Shown: positions 1 to 8,646, counted from the first letter of the stretch. The stretch: DNA of 35,053 nt from an uncultured Synechococcaceae cyanobacterium (GCA_902570945.1 CACGAJ010000009.1:1-35053); one strand, 5' to 3'. Made by a program: numbers and translations. The notes: generated from the sequence alone by a model not told the origin.

Positions 1-1
1 T

Positions 2-481
2 TTTTCAATTCAATTTTCTGAATGCCAGCCTTCTGGCGATGGAATTGACGATATAAATTTTTTGTTTTCGGCCAATCCTGATCAGAACCTTGCGCCATTA
101 TCAAATGTTATTTCTGGGGGAGAAATGTCAAGATTCTTGTTAGCTATTAAATCTAGTATTTCGAAAAAACCTAATACTTTCTTTTTAGATGAAATTGATA
201 CTGGTTTAAGTGGTAAATCTTTGTTTTCTTTGGTTGAGCTGATAAAAGCAATTTCTAAAAATCAACAAGTTTTATGTATTACACATCAGCCTTTCTTGGC
301 TGCTGAAGGATTAACTCATTTCAAAGTTAATAAAAACGTAATTAATGGAATAACTTATACTTCAATTGCAAAACTAACTACAAAAAATCAAAGAAAAAAT
401 GAATTAATAGAACTTATAGGTGGAGGTTCTTGCGAAGTTAACGAATATGCTTCTAAACTTCTTGATCGCCCAGCTGCGTAA
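2..481 (+). CDS. recN: DNA repair ATPase RecN, C-terminal part (5' end outside window)
   Basis: RecN is an SMC-like ATPase of double-strand-break repair. The reading frame is open from base 2 to the TAA at 479-481, so the window holds only about the last 159 residues, and the gene starts upstream. The TTG at 62 is internal to the frame and not a real start. Visible are the FLFSANP segment typical of RecN just before the head domain, the ABC signature SGGEMSRFLLAIK, the Walker B stretch TFFLDEIDTGLSG, and the switch region CITHQPFLAAEG. The coiled-coil and Walker A parts lie outside. uvrA follows on the same strand after 54 bases, which groups two DNA-repair genes. The family assignment is firm from these head-domain motifs. 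Confidence 0.93.
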   Translation, partial: FSIQFSECQPSGDGIDDINFLFSANPDQNLAPLSNVISGGEMSRFLLAIKSSISKKPNTFFLDEIDTGLSGKSLFSLVELIKAISKNQQVLCITHQPFLAAEGLTHFKVNKNVINGITYTSIAKLTTKNQRKNELIELIGGGSCEVNEYASKLLDRPAA

Positions 482-535
482 AATAGAAAAAATTACACTA
501 TAATAGTCTTTTTAAATCATAAATAAGATTTAAAC

Positions 536-3439
536 ATGGTTAATAATGCCGATAGCAGTTTTGGAGAAGATAACTCAATTAATATTAGGGGAGCTCGTCA
601 GCATAATTTAAAAAATATTGATCTTTCTCTACCTAGGAATAAATTTATAGTTTTTACAGGTGTTAGTGGAAGTGGTAAAAGTTCTCTTGCCTTTGATACT
701 ATTTTTGCTGAAGGTCAAAGAAGATACGTTGAGAGTCTTTCGGCATACGCTAGGCAATTTTTGGGTCAAGTAGATAAACCAGATGTTGACAATATTGAGG
801 GATTATCGCCTGCTATTTCAATTGATCAAAAATCTACAAGTCATAATCCTCGATCAACAGTTGGAACAGTAACAGAGATACAAGATTATTTAAGATTATT
901 GTTTGGTCGTGCTGGAGAGCCGCATTGTCATCACTGCGGGATTCCAATTGCGCCTCAAACAATTGATGAAATGGTTGATCAAATTCTTCTTTTGCCAGAA
1001 GGCACAAGGTACCAATTGTTGGCTCCTGTTGTAAGAGGTAAAAAAGGGACACATACTAAATTAATAAGTGGATTAGCCGCTGAAGGATTCGCTAGGGTAA
1101 GAATCAACGGAGAGGTAAGAGAACTTGCCGATAGTATTGAATTAGATAAAAATCAAATTCATAATATTGAAGTGGTAGTTGATAGATTAATTTCAAGAGA
1201 AGGAATACAAGAAAGATTAAATGATTCTCTACAAACTTGTCTCAAAAGAGGCGATGGCTTAGCAATAGTAGAAGTTGTTCCAAAAAAAGGAGAAAACTTA
1301 CCTTCTAATCTAGATAGAGAAAAATTATACTCAGAAAATTATGCATGTCCTGTACACGGCTCTATTGTTGAAGAACTTTCCCCAAGATTATTTTCTTTTA
1401 ATAGCCCATATGGGGCCTGTCCAGATTGTCATGGGATTGGTTATCTAAAAAAATTTACTGCGGATAGAGTTATACCTGATAAAACATTGCCTGTTTATGC
1501 TGCAATTGCTCCTTGGAGTGAAAAAGATAATACTTATTATTTCTCTTTACTTTATTCTGTAGGACAAGCTTATGGCTTTGAATTAAAAACTCCTTGGAAA
1601 GATTTAAGTGATTTGCAAAAAAAAGTTTTACTTTTGGGATCAGATAAACCAATACTAATTCAAGCTGATAGTCGTTTTAAAACTGCTAGTGGTTTTGAAA
1701 GACCTTTTGAGGGGATTTTGCCAATATTAGAAAGGCAATTGAATGAAGCCAATGGAGAATCTGTTAAACAAAAATTAGAAAAGTATCAAGAATTGGTTCC
1801 CTGTAAGACATGTTCTGGAAAAAGATTAAGACCTGAGGCTTTGGCCGTTAAAATTGGTCCTTACAATATTACTGACTTAACTTCTATAAGCGTTTCTGAG
1901 ACCCTAAACCATGTAGAGCGCATAATGGGTTTAGATAAGACAAAGAAGGGAAATATATCTTTATCAGAAAAACAAAAGCAGATAGGTGAATTGGTTTTAA
2001 AAGAGATACGTTTACGTTTGAAGTTTTTGATTAATGTAGGTCTAGATTATTTAACTTTAGATAGACCAGCTATGACCTTGTCTGGTGGTGAGGCTCAACG
2101 TATTAGATTGGCGACACAAATAGGTGCAGGACTTACTGGAGTTTTATATGTATTAGATGAACCTAGCATTGGTTTGCATCAGAGAGACAATGATAGATTA
2201 TTAGAAACTTTAAAAAGCTTAAGAGACTTGGGAAATACTTTAGTTGTGGTTGAACATGATGAAGATACTATGAAATCCGCAGATTATTTAGTAGATATTG
2301 GTCCAGGAGCAGGTGTTTATGGTGGGGAAATTATTGCACAAGGATCTTATCAAGATGTCTTAAATTCAGAAAAGTCGTTAACTGGAGCTTATCTAAGTGG
2401 TAGGAAGACGATTCCTACTCCAAAAGAACGTAGATCATCTGTAAAAAAAAGTTTAATTTTAAGTAATTGCTCTAAAAATAATTTAAAAAATATTTCTGTG
2501 GAATTTCCTTTAGGAAGATTAGTTTCTGTAACTGGTGTGAGTGGAAGTGGGAAAAGTACCTTGATAAACGAATTACTTCATCCTGCATTGTGTCATTCTC
2601 TAGGATTAAAAGTTCCTTTCCCTCAAGGTGTAAAAGAGTTAAAGGGTATAAAAGCAATTGATAAAGTTATTGTTATTGATCAATCTCCAATAGGAAGAAC
2701 TCCAAGATCAAATCCTGCTACATATACAGGTGCTTTTGACCCTATAAGGCAGATATTTACTGCTACTGTTGAAGCAAAAGCAAGAGGTTATCAGGCTGGT
2801 CAGTTTAGCTTTAACGTGAAAGGAGGAAGATGCGAAGCTTGTAAAGGCCAGGGTGTCAATGTTATTGAAATGAATTTTTTACCTGATGTCTATGTTCAAT
2901 GTGAAGTATGTAAAGGAGCTCGTTTCAATAGGGAAACTCTTCAAGTTAAATATAAAGGTTTTAATATTTCTGATGTTTTAGAGATGACTGTTGAACAAGC
3001 TGCAGAAGTTTTCTCTGCTATACCTCAAGCTGCTGATAGATTATCTACATTGGTAGATGTTGGATTAGGGTATGTAAAATTAGGTCAACCAGCTCCTACA
3101 TTATCTGGTGGAGAGGCTCAAAGAGTTAAGTTAGCTACGGAATTATCAAAAAGGGCTACTGGAAAAACTTTATATTTGATTGATGAACCAACTACAGGGT
3201 TAAGTTTTTATGATGTTCATAAATTAATGGATGTGATACAACGTTTGGTAGATAAAGGTAATTCAGTAATTGTTATTGAACATAATTTAGATGTGATTAG
3301 ATGTTCAGATTGGATTATTGATTTAGGACCTGATGGAGGGGATAAAGGCGGAGAAATTATTGCAGAAGGTATTCCTGAGGATGTAGCTAAAAATCCTATA
3401 AGTCATACAGCAAAATATCTTAAAAAGGTTTTAAAATAA
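536..3439 (+). CDS. uvrA: Excinuclease ABC subunit UvrA
   Basis: UvrA is the damage-recognition ATPase of nucleotide excision repair; it loads UvrB on damaged DNA. The 967-residue product has the usual family length. Two ABC modules are visible: Walker A GVSGSGKSSLAFDT near residue 42 and GVSGSGKSTLINE near residue 665, with signatures LSGGEAQRIRLATQ and LSGGEAQRVKLATEL and Walker B segments VLDEPSIGLH and LIDEPTTGLS. Cysteine pairs that form zinc modules are seen around CHHCG, CPVHG/CPDCHG, and CEACKG/CEVCKG. The ATG at 536 gives the expected N-terminus, with the INIRGARQHNLKNI motif following. It sits 54 bases after recN and probably shares its transcription. Nothing about it looks damaged. 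Confidence 0.98.
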   Translation: MVNNADSSFGEDNSINIRGARQHNLKNIDLSLPRNKFIVFTGVSGSGKSSLAFDTIFAEGQRRYVESLSAYARQFLGQVDKPDVDNIEGLSPAISIDQKSTSHNPRSTVGTVTEIQDYLRLLFGRAGEPHCHHCGIPIAPQTIDEMVDQILLLPEGTRYQLLAPVVRGKKGTHTKLISGLAAEGFARVRINGEVRELADSIELDKNQIHNIEVVVDRLISREGIQERLNDSLQTCLKRGDGLAIVEVVPKKGENLPSNLDREKLYSENYACPVHGSIVEELSPRLFSFNSPYGACPDCHGIGYLKKFTADRVIPDKTLPVYAAIAPWSEKDNTYYFSLLYSVGQAYGFELKTPWKDLSDLQKKVLLLGSDKPILIQADSRFKTASGFERPFEGILPILERQLNEANGESVKQKLEKYQELVPCKTCSGKRLRPEALAVKIGPYNITDLTSISVSETLNHVERIMGLDKTKKGNISLSEKQKQIGELVLKEIRLRLKFLINVGLDYLTLDRPAMTLSGGEAQRIRLATQIGAGLTGVLYVLDEPSIGLHQRDNDRLLETLKSLRDLGNTLVVVEHDEDTMKSADYLVDIGPGAGVYGGEIIAQGSYQDVLNSEKSLTGAYLSGRKTIPTPKERRSSVKKSLILSNCSKNNLKNISVEFPLGRLVSVTGVSGSGKSTLINELLHPALCHSLGLKVPFPQGVKELKGIKAIDKVIVIDQSPIGRTPRSNPATYTGAFDPIRQIFTATVEAKARGYQAGQFSFNVKGGRCEACKGQGVNVIEMNFLPDVYVQCEVCKGARFNRETLQVKYKGFNISDVLEMTVEQAAEVFSAIPQAADRLSTLVDVGLGYVKLGQPAPTLSGGEAQRVKLATELSKRATGKTLYLIDEPTTGLSFYDVHKLMDVIQRLVDKGNSVIVIEHNLDVIRCSDWIIDLGPDGGDKGGEIIAEGIPEDVAKNPISHTAKYLKKVLK

Positions 3440-3502
3440 GAAAATTCTTGTAGTATTTCTTTGTATTTTTAATTATCTCAGCAAAACGAACGTCTTTTCT
3501 AG

Positions 3503-3535
3503 AGGGGCATAAAACTAGCCTACGACTCCTTTTTT
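3503..3535 (+). terminator. Possible weak intrinsic terminator after uvrA
   Basis: AGGGG at 3503-3507 can pair with CTCCT at 3526-3530 (one G-U pair), leaving an 18-base loop. It is followed directly by a T run at 3530-3535. It lies 64 bases past the uvrA stop, where a terminator would be expected before sps. The stem is only five pairs and the loop is long, so this is a weak call. The rest of the 199-base gap (3440-3638) is AT-rich apart from this GC-richer block; I see no tRNA in it. Confidence 0.25.
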
Positions 3536-3638
3536 AAAACTTTTGTATTAAAAAAATTAAAAATCATAATGCTTTCTTAATATTTTCCTTAGAAAATTTA
3601 GCTTATCTGTATTAAAGCAGTTGATGAGGATTTCCTGA

Positions 3639-4472
3639 ATGAGGTTGAAATTTTTACATTTACATTTACATGGTCTTATACGTTCTAAAGATCTTGAGTT
3701 AGGGAGGGATGCAGATACAGGAGGCCAAACACAATACGTTTTAGAATTAATTAAAAGTTTGGCTAATACTTCAGAAGTTGATCAAGTTGATTTAGTTACT
3801 CGTTTAATAAAAGACCCTAAAGTTGATGATGAATATTCTCAAGAAGAAGAATTTGTAGAACCTGGAGTTAGAATTTTAAGATTCAAATTTGGACCTAATA
3901 AATATTTAAGAAAGGAATTGCTTTGGTCTTATTTAGATGATTTAACCGAAAGGCTAATTTCTTACTATAAAAAAAACAAAAAGCCTAATTTTATTCATGC
4001 ACATTATGCAGATGCTGGATATGTTGGAGTTAAACTAAGTAAATTCTTAAACGTTCCACTAATTTTTACTGGTCATTCTTTAGGAAGAGAGAAAAAAAGA
4101 AAATTGATTGATACTGGTTTAAAAACTAATCAAATAGAAAAGCTTTATTCCATAAGTAAAAGAATTGAGGCAGAAGAAAAAGCATTGAAATTTGCTGATA
4201 TTGTTGTTACGAGCACTAAACAAGAGTCAGTGCATCAATATTCCCAATATTCTTCTTTTTCACCCCACAAAGCTAGAGTTATTCCTCCTGGTGTTGATCA
4301 TAATAAATTTCACCATATTCATTCCACAACCGAGACAGCCGAAATTGACAATATGATGAATCCTTTTCTAAAGGATTCTACTAAACCTCCATTATTGACT
4401 ATTTCTCGAGCTGTACGAAGAAAAAATATTCCTTCTTTAATTGAGGCATATGGAAGATCTGAAAAAAATTAA
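3639..4472 (+). CDS. sps: Sucrose-phosphate synthase, N-terminal part (gene interrupted by in-frame TAA)
   Basis: Sucrose-phosphate synthase makes sucrose-6-phosphate from UDP-glucose and fructose-6-phosphate. This is the first of two pieces of one gene spanning 3639-5051. The ATG at 3639 has a GAGGA ribosome site eight bases upstream. The 277 residues cover the N-terminal Rossmann half of a GT-B (GT4 family) enzyme: GRDADTGGQTQYVLEL near residue 22, HAHYADAGYVG near 120, the SPS-type FTGHSLGREKKRK near 143, and the start of the second domain with SRAVRRKN near 262. The frame ends in TAA at 4470-4472 after GRSEKN, in the middle of the second domain. The piece lacks the C-terminal nucleotide-sugar site and would not be expected to be active alone. 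The same frame stays open after the stop, so the break is a nonsense codon rather than a frameshift. Confidence 0.85.
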   Translation: MRLKFLHLHLHGLIRSKDLELGRDADTGGQTQYVLELIKSLANTSEVDQVDLVTRLIKDPKVDDEYSQEEEFVEPGVRILRFKFGPNKYLRKELLWSYLDDLTERLISYYKKNKKPNFIHAHYADAGYVGVKLSKFLNVPLIFTGHSLGREKKRKLIDTGLKTNQIEKLYSISKRIEAEEKALKFADIVVTSTKQESVHQYSQYSSFSPHKARVIPPGVDHNKFHHIHSTTETAEIDNMMNPFLKDSTKPPLLTISRAVRRKNIPSLIEAYGRSEKN

Positions 4473-4487
4473 AAAAGAAAAACTAAT

Positions 4488-5051
4488 TTGATTTTAATTT
4501 TGGGTTGTCGAGATAGTACTTCAAAACTTGACCCTCAACAAAAAGATGTATTTCATAATATTTTTGAAATGATTGATAAATATGATTTGTATGGAAAGGT
4601 AGCTTATCCAAAAAAGCATCTTCCAAGTCAGATACCTGCTTTGTATAGGTGGGCTGCTAGCAGAGGGGGTGTTTTTGTAAATCCGGCTTTAACAGAGCCT
4701 TTTGGTTTAACTCTTCTTGAAGCATCTTCATGTGGATTGCCAATAATATCAACAAATGATGGAGGACCAAAAGAAATTCGCTCAAAATGTGAAAATGGAC
4801 TGCTCGTAGATGTTACTGATATTAATGAGCTCAAAGGTATTCTTGAAAAAGGTGTTTCTAATATTAATCAGTGGAAATTATGGAGTAGAAATGGAATTGA
4901 GGGTGTTAACAGGCACTTTAGCTGGAACACTCATGTACGCAATTATTTATCAATACTTACAGAAGAGTTGTCAAAGTCTAACAGTTATTCTTCTTCTGAT
5001 ATTAAACAGAGTTGTTTAAAAGGAAGTTCTTCACTAATAAAACCCCATTGA
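4488..5051 (+). pseudogene. sps: Sucrose-phosphate synthase, C-terminal part after the in-frame stop
   Basis: This is the second piece of the sps gene, in the same frame as the 3639-4472 part. Reading directly after the TAA gives KRKTNLILILGCRD, which continues the glycosyltransferase without a gap. The segment holds LYGKVAYPKKH, the conserved IPALYRWAA, and the donor-site motif ALTEPFGLTLLEAS with the E-x7-E pair of GT4 enzymes, then GLPIISTNDGGPKEI. The TTG at 4488 is the first possible start, but I see no good ribosome site, so independent translation is doubtful. If the TAA were read as sense, the protein would have 470 residues: a glycosyltransferase-only SPS with no fused sucrose-phosphatase domain. 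The last 67 bases overlap the opposite-strand gene at 4985-5230. Confidence 0.8.
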
Positions 5052-5230
5052 TCAAATACTTCAGGGTCAGGATGAAGAATTAGCTGATTGTTATGAGTTT
5101 TCTTTAGTTTAAAACCTTTTTTAGATAGTTTTTTCATTAAATTAGCAGTTTCTTCAAATCTTGAAGCCATTGCATCAAGACTTGAGCAGTCACTTGTTAA
5201 TCCATTATCTTTCCACGTAAAAAAACTCAT
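4985..5230 (-). CDS. Small conserved cyanobacterial protein of unknown function
   Basis: This 81-residue soluble protein begins at an ATG, 10 bases downstream of the mraY stop and on the same strand, so it is probably the last gene of the mraY transcript. The sequence begins MSFFTWKDNGLTSDCSSL and contains ASRFEETANLMKKLSKKGF, then ILHPDPEVFDQWGFISEE. It looks like a genuine folded protein with a helical middle. From memory it resembles short conserved proteins of marine picocyanobacteria, but I cannot name a family. There is no signal peptide and no membrane segment. Its 3' end overlaps the sps 3' end by 67 bases. The function is not known. Confidence 0.7.
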   Translation of the reverse strand: MSFFTWKDNGLTSDCSSLDAMASRFEETANLMKKLSKKGFKLKKTHNNQLILHPDPEVFDQWGFISEELPFKQLCLISEEE

Positions 5231-5240
5231 AACAAATTTT

Positions 5241-6317
5241 TTAAAAAATGATTTTTAAAACTATACCTAAAATTACAAGTAAAATGTTGATTTTCCAAAA
5301 ATTTTCAACTATTTTTTGTTCTGTAACTCCTTGAAGTTCAAAATGATGGTGCAGTGGAGCCATTAAAAATACCCGTTTACCTCTGTGAAATAATTTTTTT
5401 GTAATTTTAAAAAACCCTACTTGAATCATTACTGATAATGATTCAATAATAAATATTCCCGAGAAAATAGATAACGTAAAAATGCTATCGGTTAATAACG
5501 CTATAGAACCCAGAATTGCACCAATACTTAGAGATCCTGTGTCGCCCATAAATATTTTTGCAGGATAACTATTGTACTTTAGAAATCCTAAGCATATACC
5601 TGACATTGAATAACATAGGATACTAAAAACAAAAAACTCTTGCTGTTCTTTTATTAATATTTCTGTTCCTAACCCGTAAAAGACAATTCCACTGCATCCG
5701 GCTGCTAATCCATCTAGTCCATCAGTTAAATTTACTGAATTACTTATGCCAACTAGTACTAAAAAAGAAATTGGCAATATGAAAATATTCATATTTATTC
5801 CCCAAGAGTCAGATACTGTTATATAAGGATTTATTAAATTGTTTTGATAGGCTAATAATATAAAAATTATTGAGATGATACTTTGAAGAGTAAATTTTTC
5901 TTTTGTTTTTAATCCTGTATTTTTTTTGTTTTTAATGCTTAAATAATCATCTAAAAATCCTGTAATAAAGAACCCAAAAATTGAAAGTAATAAAAGAAAA
6001 TATTTTAGGGAACTTAATTTTAAAGTTATTACCAAAAGAAAAATTAAAAAAGGGATTATCATAAAAACCCCACCCATTGTTGGTGTATTACTTTTTTTAA
6101 AGTGATTAGTTGGACCTTCAGTTCTAATATTTTGAAGTAAATTTAATTTTTTGATTATCTTTAAACCATTTTTCGTTATGAATAAAGAAATAAAAAAAAA
6201 TAATAAGTAAATTCCTATAAAAATAAAATTATTAAAAAAATATGAGGTAACTATTAAAGCAGAAGTATTTAATGCTAATAATGATTTGAAATTAAATTTT
6301 TTAATCTTCCCAATCAT
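5241..6317 (-). CDS. mraY: Phospho-N-acetylmuramoyl-pentapeptide-transferase MraY
   Basis: MraY transfers phospho-MurNAc-pentapeptide from UDP to undecaprenyl phosphate, making lipid I on the inner face of the plasma membrane. The 358-residue product is strongly hydrophobic with about ten membrane segments. Diagnostic motifs are the Asp pair in FFITGFLDDYLSIK, NSVNLTDGLDGLAAG, the FMGDTGSLSIGA loop and the PLHHHFELQG motif. The ATG at 6317 lies inside the end of the preceding DUF3134-like gene, a 17-base overlap that suggests translational coupling. Length is normal for the family and no motif is missing. Confidence 0.97.
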   Translation of the reverse strand: MIGKIKKFNFKSLLALNTSALIVTSYFFNNFIFIGIYLLFFFISLFITKNGLKIIKKLNLLQNIRTEGPTNHFKKSNTPTMGGVFMIIPFLIFLLVITLKLSSLKYFLLLLSIFGFFITGFLDDYLSIKNKKNTGLKTKEKFTLQSIISIIFILLAYQNNLINPYITVSDSWGINMNIFILPISFLVLVGISNSVNLTDGLDGLAAGCSGIVFYGLGTEILIKEQQEFFVFSILCYSMSGICLGFLKYNSYPAKIFMGDTGSLSIGAILGSIALLTDSIFTLSIFSGIFIIESLSVMIQVGFFKITKKLFHRGKRVFLMAPLHHHFELQGVTEQKIVENFWKINILLVILGIVLKIIF

Positions 6318-6579
6318 CTTCTGAAGAGTCTTCTTCAGTTTTATAATCTTCCTTTTCCCCCATCAGCGCTGATAGTTCTTCTTCTTCTATAGTACTAATC
6401 TCTTGTGAATCTCCCTCGTTTTCCGCAACAAGTCTTCCAGACTTTTCAAGCCAAGAAAGTAAATCAGGTTCATCCCTTAATGGTAAAACAGGAGCTGGAT
6501 CATCTCTGTGGTAGCAAGTTAAAGCAGGGTTGACTTCAGAAATATCGTCTAATCTAAGTTTTAGTTTATTTGAGTCCAT
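6301..6579 (-). CDS. DUF3134-like small acidic protein
   Basis: This 92-residue soluble protein comes immediately before mraY and overlaps it by 17 bases. The N-terminal half is structured and conserved-looking (LRLDDISEVNPALTCYHRDD, then VLPLRDEPDLLSWLEKSGRL). It matches my recollection of the cyanobacterial DUF3134 family. The C-terminal third is very acidic (EEEELSALMGEKED, ending EDSSEDDWED) and likely disordered. The ATG at 6579 follows an AT-rich 50-base gap. There is no known function. Overlap with mraY hints at a link with cell-wall synthesis, but this is only context. Confidence 0.72.
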   Translation of the reverse strand: MDSNKLKLRLDDISEVNPALTCYHRDDPAPVLPLRDEPDLLSWLEKSGRLVAENEGDSQEISTIEEEELSALMGEKEDYKTEEDSSEDDWED

Positions 6580-6632
6580 TAAACCTTATATTCTATATAT
6601 AAGATAATACATAATGACGCACACTAAAAACT

Positions 6633-6827
6633 TTGTTTGATAAAGGAAATTTAAAATACTTTTTTATCTGGCTAATTTCATTGTTACTCTCTGGATTATT
6701 AAAACTTATTGGATATTTGAATCCAAATGTTTTAATAATTAATAACTTTCTTCTCTTATTACTAGTTTTTGGTCCAGCTCTTTTAGTTACAATAGTATTA
6801 GTGTTTAATAAGTTTTCAAATTCTTAA
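6633..6827 (+). CDS. Small two-helix membrane protein, unknown function
   Basis: This 64-residue protein is almost entirely two hydrophobic helices (about residues 9-27 and 37-58) joined by a short polar turn with LNPNVLIINN. It sits 37 bases before argG on the same strand. There is no ATG in frame: the only usable start is TTG at 6633, without a clear ribosome site. An ATG at 6614 in another frame reads MTHTKNFV and then stops. Removing one T near 6636-6638 would join that peptide to DKGNLKYFF, so the true N-terminus may be longer and a frameshift is possible. I do not recognise a named family. Confidence 0.5.
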   Translation: MFDKGNLKYFFIWLISLLLSGLLKLIGYLNPNVLIINNFLLLLLVFGPALLVTIVLVFNKFSNS

Positions 6828-6864
6828 TTACGTCAAAAAGTTTAAATTTATGGAGCAAATTTAG

Positions 6865-8079
6865 ATGCAGCAGGTAAAAAAAGTTGTACTAGCTTATTCT
6901 GGTGGCGTAGATACGAGCGTTTGTATTCCATATTTAAAGAATGAATATGGAATTTCAGAAGTGGTTACTTTTGTCGCAGATCTTGGCCAAGGCGAGGATT
7001 TAGAACTTATTAGGCAAAAAGCTTTAAATTCTGGTGCATCTCAATCAATTGTTGGCAATTTAGTGAAAAGTTTTGTTGAGAAATACGCTTTTCCAGCCAT
7101 TAGAGCAAACGCATTATATTTAGATAAATATCCTTTATCTACAGCTCTTGCTAGGCCTTTAATTGCAGAAAATCTTGTAAATATTGCCCGAGAGTTTAGT
7201 GCTGATGCAGTGGCTCATGGATGTACTGGTAAAGGGAATGATCAAGTTCGATTTGATTTAGCAATAAATGCTTTAGGTCCTGATTTAAAAATAATTACTC
7301 CTGCAAGGGAATGGAATATGAGTAGGGAAGAGGCAATAGTGTACGGAGAAAAGTTTGGTATTCCTGCACCAGTATCAAAAAAATCACCATATTCAATTGA
7401 TGTTAATTTACTTGGTAGGAGTATTGAAGCAGGCATATTAGAAGATCCAATGAAAGAAGCACCTGAAGATATTTTTGCAATGACATCATCTATTGAGAAT
7501 TCACCTGATTCTCCTCAAGAAGTAGAAATTATTTTTAAAAATGGGTTTCCTGTTGGAATTAATAATGAATCTTTAACCCCCGTTGAGATTATTAAAAAAG
7601 CTAATGTTCTAGCAGGTGAGCATGGTTTTGGAAGAATTGATATGATTGAAGACAGAGTAGTAGGAATTAAAAGTAGAGAGATTTACGAAACACCAGGCCT
7701 CTTGCTTTTAATCAAAGCTCACAAAGAATTAGAAAGCATTACATTAAATCCAGACGTTGTCGACTTTAAAGGAATAGTTGAAAAAAAATGGGGTCAACTT
7801 GTCTATCAAGGTTTTTGGTTTGGACCTCTTAAAGATAGTTTAGATTCATTTATTTCGTCGACTCAAACTGCAGTTAATGGAAGAGTAAAGATTAGACTTC
7901 ATAAGGGGAACGCAATAGTAATCGGTAGAATGTCGGAAAATAATTCACTTTACAGAGAAGATTTGGCAACTTATAGCAAAGACGATGTTTTTAATCATTC
8001 TTTAGCTGAGGGTTTTATTTATATGTGGGGGATGTCTAATAAAATATGGGCTGAATTAAATTCAAAAACAAAAGATTAA
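6865..8079 (+). CDS. argG: Argininosuccinate synthase
   Basis: ArgG condenses citrulline and aspartate with ATP to argininosuccinate, the penultimate step of arginine synthesis. The 404-residue length is typical. The ATP-binding loop [13 protein letters not shown] is at residues 7-19, followed by the citrulline/aspartate site [14 protein letters not shown] near 117 and [17 protein letters not shown] near 174. The ATG at 6865 is right for the family, since the P-loop follows at once. It is convergent with rpsF, with three bases between the two stops, so any termination signal must lie inside the neighbouring coding sequence. Confidence 0.97.
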   Translation: MQQVKKVVLAYSGGVDTSVCIPYLKNEYGISEVVTFVADLGQGEDLELIRQKALNSGASQSIVGNLVKSFVEKYAFPAIRANALYLDKYPLSTALARPLIAENLVNIAREFSADAVAHGCTGKGNDQVRFDLAINALGPDLKIITPAREWNMSREEAIVYGEKFGIPAPVSKKSPYSIDVNLLGRSIEAGILEDPMKEAPEDIFAMTSSIENSPDSPQEVEIIFKNGFPVGINNESLTPVEIIKKANVLAGEHGFGRIDMIEDRVVGIKSREIYETPGLLLLIKAHKELESITLNPDVVDFKGIVEKKWGQLVYQGFWFGPLKDSLDSFISSTQTAVNGRVKIRLHKGNAIVIGRMSENNSLYREDLATYSKDDVFNHSLAEGFIYMWGMSNKIWAELNSKTKD

Positions 8080-8082
8080 CAT

Positions 8083-8544
8083 TTAAGATTCTGCATTTTC
8101 TTTAGTTTCAGTATCATCTTTTCCCAAAGTTGAAGTATTTGCGCTTACTACTGGTTGTTCTTCCTTAGATTCAACTTTAGTTTCTGGATTTTCTTTATCA
8201 TCTGCTTTAGTTGAACTCTTCGTAGAAGGTCTTGGAGTTGGCAAGGGCCCTTCTTGTTTGACGGTCATGTATCTAATAACATCTTCACTTAGTCTCATTG
8301 CTTTTTCGATTTTGAAAATATGTTGTCCATCTCCTTGATGACTTAGTTGGACGTAAATACCTTCTCTATGTTTTGCTATTTGATAGGCTAATCTCCTTTT
8401 ACCCCTCATTTGACTATCGAGGATGGTACCGCCAAATTCTGCTAAAAGGTTATTGTATTTATCAATGTGGTTAGTTACTTCATCTTCCGCAATATCTGGG
8501 CGGAGGATATACATGGTTTCGTAATAAGATTGTTGATCGTTCAT
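8083..8544 (-). CDS. rpsF: 30S ribosomal protein S6
   Basis: S6 binds 16S rRNA with S18 in the platform of the small subunit. The first 100 or so residues are the S6 fold: [17 protein letters not shown], the [10 protein letters not shown] strand, and [17 protein letters not shown]. After residue 110 there is a low-complexity tail of about 45 residues rich in Ser, Thr, Lys and Glu, which makes the protein longer than the usual 95-120. I chose the ATG at 8544 (MNDQQSYYE, 153 residues); the frame can also be read from TTG at 8556, which adds MSET. No Shine-Dalgarno sequence is apparent. aroE lies upstream on the same strand with about 100 bases between. Confidence 0.94.
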   Translation of the reverse strand: MNDQQSYYETMYILRPDIAEDEVTNHIDKYNNLLAEFGGTILDSQMRGKRRLAYQIAKHREGIYVQLSHQGDGQHIFKIEKAMRLSEDVIRYMTVKQEGPLPTPRPSTKSSTKADDKENPETKVESKEEQPVVSANTSTLGKDDTETKENAES

Positions 8545-8646
8545 AGTTTCAGACAAGGTCTTTGGCTCATATGATTGATGTCATGAGCGTCTGTTCATCT
8601 TTAACGATACATCATAATGTGCAGTTCCTTGAAAATTAGCATTATT

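Noticed and set aside
4470-4472. Stop codon recoded as selenocysteine or pyrrolysine in sps
   Set aside because: The codon is TAA, which is not used for either, and nothing resembling a SECIS or catalytic site is expected there.
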